Source: Litsea cubeba
Lineage: Eukaryota > Streptophyta > Magnoliopsida > Laurales > Lauraceae
Assembly: GCA_012931725.1 (NCBI GenBank)
Contig: CM022953.1
Span: forward strand, 58,598,574 to 58,662,573
DNA length: 64,000 nt
Direction of reading: 5' to 3'
Shown in pieces: positions 58,901 through 64,000 of this stretch (its first letter is position 1; each line of letters starts with the position of its first letter). Below the pieces are notes generated by a model. The model was not told the origin of the DNA and made no database searches. It worked only from the letters and a program-made list of their open reading frames with translations. Both the position numbers and the translations under genes were made by a program.

Positions 58901-60744
58901 AGGTGTCTTAACAAAAGAACCAGAAAAATCATAGAAAGTGCTGATGTGAGAATAGATGAAAATATTGAACCAAAGAATGCAACTCATAATGACAGTCCAA
59001 TTTATGAGGACTCGAGTGAGATTGATGATGAGATGGCTGAATCTAATGATTCTGAGAAATCAAAGGATGACTCAGAAGATTCTACACCTAAGAAGCACAG
59101 CACTTGGGGAGAGCAACACCCTAAGGATCAAATCATTGGAGATCCTAAGGCAGGCGTTCAAACTAGACAAAGTGTAGTTAGCAATTACTCACTTGTGTCC
59201 ACCATTGAACCCAAGACTGTGGCTGAAGCCAGTCTCGATGAAAGTTGGTTGAAATCTATGCATGAGGAGTTGGAGCAAATTGAGAAGAACTCCACATGGG
59301 AACTTGTTCCTAGACCTACTGATAAGAATGTTATTGGTACTAAATGGGTCTTTCGGAATAAGCTGAATGAAGATGGTCAAGTCATTAGAAACAAAGCAAG
59401 GTTGGTTTGTAAAAGCTATGCTCAAGTTGAAGGCATAGATTTTGAAGAGACCTTTGCACCGGTGGCTCGTCTGGAAGCTATTCGTATGTTTCTTGCATTG
59501 GCAGCATACAAAACCTTCAAGGTATTTCAGATGGACGTAAAGTCAGCTTTCTTGAATGGTTTACTTGAAGAAGAAGTCTACATTGAGCAACCTGATGGTT
59601 TTCTCATCAGCAATAATTCAGATCTAGTGTTGCAAATTGAAAAAAGGCTCTTTATGGACTGAAACAAGCGCCAAGGGCATGGTATGCAAGGCTGGACCTC
59701 TATCTCCGCAAGATCGGTTTTGGAAAAGGAATGGTTGATAGCAATCTGTATGTCAAAACTGAGTTAAGCAAACAGCTGGTTGTCATTGTTTATGTTGATG
59801 ACATAATCTTTGGTGGCAATGATGAGGAGATGTGCAGGAATTTTGCTGAAGAGATGAAGAAAGAATTTGAAATGTCAATGCTTGGAGAACTAAAGTTCTT
59901 TCTTGGTTTACAAGTTCAGCAGCTGAAACATGGTATCTTCATATCACAAATGAAGTACATTAAGGAAATGCTGAAACGGTTCAATATGGAAGACAACAAG
60001 CCAGTGAGCACACCAATGTCAACGAACACGAAGCTTAGCAAAGATGATAAGGCCTCGTCCGTTGATCATACCACCTATCGCTCTATGATAGGAAGCTTGC
60101 TCTACTTAACTGCTACAAGACCAGATCTTCTACAAGCAGTATGTATGGTTGCACGTTTTCAAGCAGCACCAACTGAAACGCACCTTACAGCAGTGAAAAG
60201 AATCTTTCGATATCTGAAAGGTACTATGGAGCTTGGTATATGGTATCCCAAAGGCAAATCCTTCACTCTTGTTGCATATTCTGATGCCGATTGGGCTGGA
60301 TGCGTAGATGATCGCAAGAGTACTAGCGGCGGCGCATTTTATCTTGGAGAAAGATTAGTTGCTTGGCATAGTAAGAAGCAAGACTCAGTATCCCTTTCGA
60401 CAGCGGAAGCGGAATATATTGCAGCGGCAACTTGTTGTACGCAAGTGTTATGGATGCGGCAAATGCTCTCTGATCTAGGAGTTCCAACAACGGATCCTAC
60501 GCCGATCCTATGTGACAACACGAGTGCAATTCATATATCTAAGAATCCTGTTCAGCACTCTCGAACAAAGCATGTAGCAATTCGTTATCATTTTCTGAAA
60601 GATAAAGTTGCTGATGGAGAGGTTAAGTTGGAATATGTTCCAACAACTGAGCAAGTGGCTGATATTTTCACGAAACCTCTACCAAAGGAAGTCTTCGAGT
60701 ATCTCCGGAAAAAGTTAGGAGTTACTCACTCTCCTAAACCGTAG
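55908..60744 (+). pseudogene. Copia gag-pol with two single-base frameshifts
   Basis: ATG at 55908 (MAVNTENMKAPLFDG) matches the start of the intact sister. A G is missing near 56435 (EEAK then a stop at 56439-56441), where the sister reads AKDLNEFS. The next frame is open to 59662 with knuckles CFNCGGIGHFAAKC, CYHCNRFGHKRADC and CYMCHNYGHLARDC, protease DSGCSSHMTGDK, integrase (HTDLCGPMRT, LRSDRGIEF, PQQNGVVERKNR) and the first half of RT (FQMDVKSAFLNG). One A is missing from an A-run near 59640, which shifts the frame just before LYGLKQAPRAW. RT then continues with YVDDIIFGG. RNase H (DADWAGCVDDRKSTSG, STAEAEYIAA) ends with VADIFTKPLPKEVF and a stop at 60742-60744. The integrase has Ile where the sister has Gly in DRGxEF. 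Confidence 0.94.
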
Positions 60745-60755
60745 GAGTTGTGCTT

Positions 60756-60985
60756 GAAAGGGGGAGCAATGCATTCATTGAATATCCTATTCGCTCCTCG
60801 GTTTGGTCCACTGGACTTGTTGTCAAAGGGGGAGAGATGTTATGATATGATAGCAAGGAGAGATGTTATGCTATTAAGCTAGGGGGAGAATGTTGACAGT
60901 GCATGGTTGTTATTTCAGAATTACAGAATTGGAGTTGAAAGTGTTGAAGTTCCAATAGTGTTACCAACAATTCCAAAGGGGGAGA
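60756..60985 (+). other. Multiple polypurine tracts (four)
   Basis: GAAAGGGGGAG (60756), AAAGGGGGAGAGA (60825), AGGGGGAGAA (60881) and, next to the LTR, AAAGGGGGAGA (60975-60985). Repeated purine tracts between the stop codon and 3' LTR are a described hallmark of Sireviruses. Confidence 0.88.
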
Positions 60986-60986
60986 T

Positions 60987-62121
60987 TGTTGGAATTTGAG
61001 ATGACTTGAGAAGTCTTTTTGATGAATTGAAGAAGTTAGCATCTCAAGTATTGTTTTGAGTTGGAATTCTTGTCAACACATTGTCACAAACATGATGTTA
61101 ATAAGCTGGTATTGATAGAGCTGAAGAGAAGAATCAGAATTGAAACTGTCAGGAATTCAGATTTCCTGAAACAGAGTGACCGGTCGACCGGGCTCTTCAT
61201 GCGGTCGACCGAGAAAGAAGAAACCTGCAGAAACAGATTCAGGTAGCTCTCAGTTATTTTCATGACACAGTGTGTCTTCGGTCGACCGGGACCCCAGGAT
61301 GTCGACCGAGCTCGAAAGTTGTCTGTTTCCAGTCAGTGTCTTCGGTCGACCGAGCAAGCCAGGATGTCGACCGAGCACGGAATCAGAGTTGCGCAGAATT
61401 AGAAGTTTTGCACGAAAATTCAGCACTCTTATCTAATTCGTTTGGGACTCTTTCTAAACGAATTGTAGCCCGTTTTAAATACAATTAAGGGTTATCAAAA
61501 CCTATAAAAGGGCACGTATGGGTCGTTTTAAATATACACCAGAAGAGAGAAAGAATAGAGAAGAGTTTTAGAGAGTTCTTGAGAGAAAGAAGAAGCTGCT
61601 GGTGTGTGTTGCTGTGTGCTGATGTGGTGACGTTTTCTATAGCAATTGTGGACGAGATTATGCTCTAGAAGATGGTGATTCGTCCATGAGTTAAGTGTCT
61701 CTCTTTATGCTTTAGATTTCAATTTGTAAGGGATTGAGAGAGAGAGAATTGTAGAGGGGAAGGGCTGTAGACAGAGTTAGTCTTCTATTCTGTTTTTACA
61801 TCAAGTTGGTGCTTGGTGTCTGGGGTTTGGTGATCCTATCTATGGGTGCAGATAAATTGTAAAGGGAGTCGGTGCTTCCTAGATAGTTGGTGCTATCTGA
61901 AACTAAGGGTTGGTGCTCTTTGTCGTTGGTGCGACTAAATAAGATTCAGATCTGTCCCGGATTGGTGTTCGGACAGCCTTTGAACCGTGGACGTAGCCTT
62001 TCGGTGAACCACGTTAAATCTGGTGTCATTATGTGGTTTGACTTGTTTTTGTTGTTGAATTGGACCTGTTTTTAGAAATCACTGATTCACCCCCCCCTCT
62101 CAGTGATCGCGGTATCCAACA
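60987..62121 (+). repeat. 3' LTR of the right copia element
   Basis: 1135 bp, about 99% identical by eye to the 5' LTR, with the same GTCGAC cluster at about 61180-61377. Confidence 0.95.
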
Positions 62122-63098
62122 ATGGGGACGTGACACTCTCTCTCTTACTTTCTTTCTCTCATTCTCTTTCTCACTCCACACACCCAACGTGAGGTATTCC
62201 CAAACCCATTTCATCATCTCACCATTTCACTATCCCTCTCTGTTGCTTTCTGTTTTCCGTTCTTTCTTTCATTCCGTTTCTTCCTTTATCCTTGCCAACG
62301 GACCACGGACACCTCCATCTTTGATCAAGTGGACCCCACAACCTCATTTTAATTTCTCTCTTAGGTAAGCTTCTTTGTTTTGATTAAGTTGGGTTAATTG
62401 GGTTTTTCCACTAATTAGTGTTGGATGAGTTTGTTAGCATGTTAGATTGTGATTTGTAGAGTTATTTATGTGGGTTTGTTTTTAATTAATAGGTTTTGGG
62501 CATTTTGAGCTAAGTTTGTGGATTTGGGCATTTTGGATTTCCTCACCCAAAGGCATGTGAATATGTATTTATTTTTATGGATATGCATGTTTTTTTTTTT
62601 TTTTTTATGGAATTGTAACTTTGAAATGATGGTAGAGGGCTGAGTCCCTAAAAATTAATTGCAGGAAACGAATGATTGGGGATCAATTTTCTAAAATCAG
62701 GGAAATAAAGTAGTTAGATATTTTAAAATATTTTGATTGCAGATTATTGATTTTTAAACTCCATTTTCATGAAATTTGTAAGAACATAAATTCTTTGGAA
62801 TTGTATGATAGGGTGCAGTTGAAATATCTGATAAAAGAAATGATATCTCAAGAGGAAAATAGCTTGCTTATCTATGCTTTTCCTCCATAAGATTATCTTG
62901 TATGCGGCAAATATCAATGAGATGTGAATTGCATATCCCATGGGCTCTTCCTTTGCTTAGACATGGTCCAAAGCTCACCATGGTTAGATGACACCATTAA
63001 ATTTTCTTGTCAATTTGTATTCTATTGATTAGCTGTTTAGAGGTCTGTAATAGTCTTTTTTATGGATCTGTACAATCAAGTTAATGGACAGTTTGAAT

Positions 63099-63825
63099 CT
63101 ACTTGATATAGAGCCATATGCATGATTAGAGATGTGGGTGATTGTATTCTTTATTAGGAGAGATGATTAAGCCCCCACTTTTCCATGTTCTCAGTTTTCA
63201 CCACTACTTAAAAGATATGTGCAAATTATGTAAGAGGATAAATTGAAAAGTATGTTTTGGACAATTCATAATTACATTTATTTTATAGTATTTTTTTATC
63301 TGAATCAAATTATAAATTATGATGTGAACTTGTTCTTAATTATTTTAATTTTGTGAAAAGTGCAGTGCAATTGAGTGGTATCAAGAAGCAAGGAAATGGA
63401 ATCAGATTTGATATGGGAGATGTCCTGGTTGACGATCAAACTGCTGGTAATGAATGCACTACTTATATTGTATTTCTGTGTTGTGTTAATGCAAAGTGCA
63501 TTTGTTTGAGGTTATTATGTTAATTCTTTGTGTCCAATAGTATGTATCTATACTTAGGGTCCCTCTTTCTCTGTCTCTGTCTACCTCCCCTACAAAAGAA
63601 ATCACAAAGGCCATCTCATCAATCCCTTTCACAACCCACTTTAAAATTATTTCCCACCCATGAATGCCTCCTATTACTCTCTCAGTCTCCATCTATTTCT
63701 CATCTCCTCCGCTCCTTTCCACCGAAGCCCTGCTCTCTCGTGCACTTCTCTCTCTCCCTTTACCTTTGCTCTTTTTCTTAAGGTGTGTGTTTTGTTTTCA
63801 AGCACACTTTTTAGGTTGAGCCATG
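63099..63825. other. Unassigned AT-rich sequence with one exon-like stretch
   Basis: Beyond the last array copy no gene is recognised. AAAAGTGCAG at 63357-63366 followed by an open stretch to TGCTG/GTAATG near 63450 has acceptor and donor-like borders, but the peptide is unfamiliar. A CT-rich stretch lies at 63550-63780. Confidence 0.3.
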
Positions 63826-64000
63826 GATAAAAAATATCGGCCACTACGTAGCGTAGCGGCCAGTACCGCCACGCTATTTAAAAAATAGCGAGTATCGTAC
63901 CGTATGTAGCGGCAGCTACGACCGCCACAAAAAGTCGCGGCCGATACGTGGATACCCCCGGACCCCCTCCGTAAAGCGCATGTTTTAGAGAATTGTCAAT
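63826..64000. mobile_element. TAGCG-rich transposon-end-like repeats, cut by right edge
   Basis: The stretch is dense in TAGCG/CGCTA motifs of both orientations (CTACGTAGCGTAGCGGCC, GCCACGCTATTT, AAAAATAGCG). These resemble subterminal repeats of hAT- or CACTA-type elements. No terminus or duplication is visible. Confidence 0.35.

Larger units (their letters stand above)
54704..62121 (+). mobile_element. Complete SIRE-like Ty1/copia element (7.4 kb)
   Basis: LTRs of 1138 and 1135 bp differ by about 11 substitutions (1%) and a few single-base indels. They enclose the primer-binding site, a gag-pol with two one-base frameshifts and four purine tracts. The flanks TTGGG (54699-54703) and ATGGG (62122-62126) are a target duplication with one mismatch. 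Same family as the element at 1-4851. Confidence 0.95.
51782..62135 (+). repeat. Solo LTR of the Tekay family, split by a copia element
   Basis: 51782-54703 plus 62127-62135 rebuild one LTR (TGTAAGATCC...GGACGTGACA) of the family at 12198-23035, in opposite orientation and clearly diverged. Flanking CTCTC lies at 51777-51781 and 62136-62140. The copia element landed nine bases from the LTR's 3' end. It splits tandem-array copy 4. Confidence 0.94.
44909..63098 (+). repeat. Four-copy tandem array of a ~1.36-kb leader/intron-like unit
   Basis: With insertions removed, the same unit recurs four times. Copy 1 is partial (44909-45948 plus 47717-47793), copy 2 is 47794-50059, copy 3 is 50060-51420 and copy 4 starts at 51421 and ends near 63098. 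ATGGCTTCGAAGAGG-like starts lie at 47794, 50060 and 51421, giving net spacings of about 1371 and 1361. Each unit holds a short hydrophobic start (MASKRILISFLSFC), about 550 bases of CT-rich leader, then TTAG/GTAAGCTTC, a good splice donor, and about 700 bases of AT-rich intron-like sequence. No unit contains a longer conserved frame, so I read it as a tandemly copied promoter/5' leader/first intron or a non-autonomous repeat. Identity looks about 90% or better. Confidence 0.85.

Overview
This window is intergenic DNA from a plant nuclear genome, most likely a flowering plant with a large, repeat-rich genome. The evidence is nested LTR retrotransposons of typical plant lineages (SIRE-like Ty1/copia, chromodomain Ty3/gypsy, Tat-type Ty3/gypsy), hAT, MULE and CACTA-like DNA transposons, GT/AG introns and long AT-rich stretches. 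I see no rRNA, tRNA, operon or CRISPR structure, and no complete ordinary host gene. Almost all recognisable coding sequence belongs to transposable elements or to gene pieces carried by them.

Layout, left to right. (1) 1-4851: a minus-strand SIRE-like copia element cut by the window edge. Its gag-pol frame is open for 1191 codons with no stop. It sits inside (2) 4852-9208, the 3' part of a decayed plus-strand chromovirus with an approximately 0.35 kb LTR. (3) 9209-12197: unassigned sequence containing a decayed hAT element (10017-11906, near-perfect 8-bp duplication). (4) 12198-23035: a complete, young minus-strand Tekay/Del-like gypsy element with 2.92-kb LTRs and a perfect GGATA duplication. 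(5) 23356-29874: a 6.5-kb element with approximately 420-bp, nearly identical terminal inverted repeats. Each tip is a perfect 34-bp palindrome, and TA repeats flank both ends. Inside are a broken GRF zinc-finger gene (plus strand), six copies of an approximately 199-bp tandem repeat, and an intact terminal exon of an unrecognised gene (minus strand).

(6) 30178-42992: a complete plus-strand Tat-type gypsy element (877-bp LTRs, GATAC duplication). It has a plant dual-RNase H pol, a tandem-repeat spacer and an antisense gene resembling the 'putative gypsy type transposon' (Transposase_28) family. (7) 44295-44908: a CACTA-like end rich in CCGGCG subterminal repeats. (8) 44909-63098: four tandem copies of an approximately 1.36-kb, CT-rich, leader-plus-intron-like unit. 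Copy 1 is split by a 1.76-kb Pack-MULE carrying TMK-type receptor-kinase fragments (perfect 9-bp duplication). Copy 2 is split by a solo Tat LTR. Copy 4 is split by a solo Tekay LTR, itself split by a full-length SIRE-like copia element (54704-62121). (9) 63099-64000: AT-rich sequence ending in TAGCG-rich, transposon-like repeats.

The nesting gives relative ages. The tandem array predates the solo LTRs and the MULE, and the copia at 54704 is younger than the solo LTR it splits. By-eye LTR comparisons give about 0.5-1% divergence for the three complete LTR elements, so all are recent. The most unusual object is the palindrome-tipped long-TIR element with its two converging cargo genes. The antisense gene of the Tat element, the Pack-MULE and the uninterrupted copia frame also merit attention.
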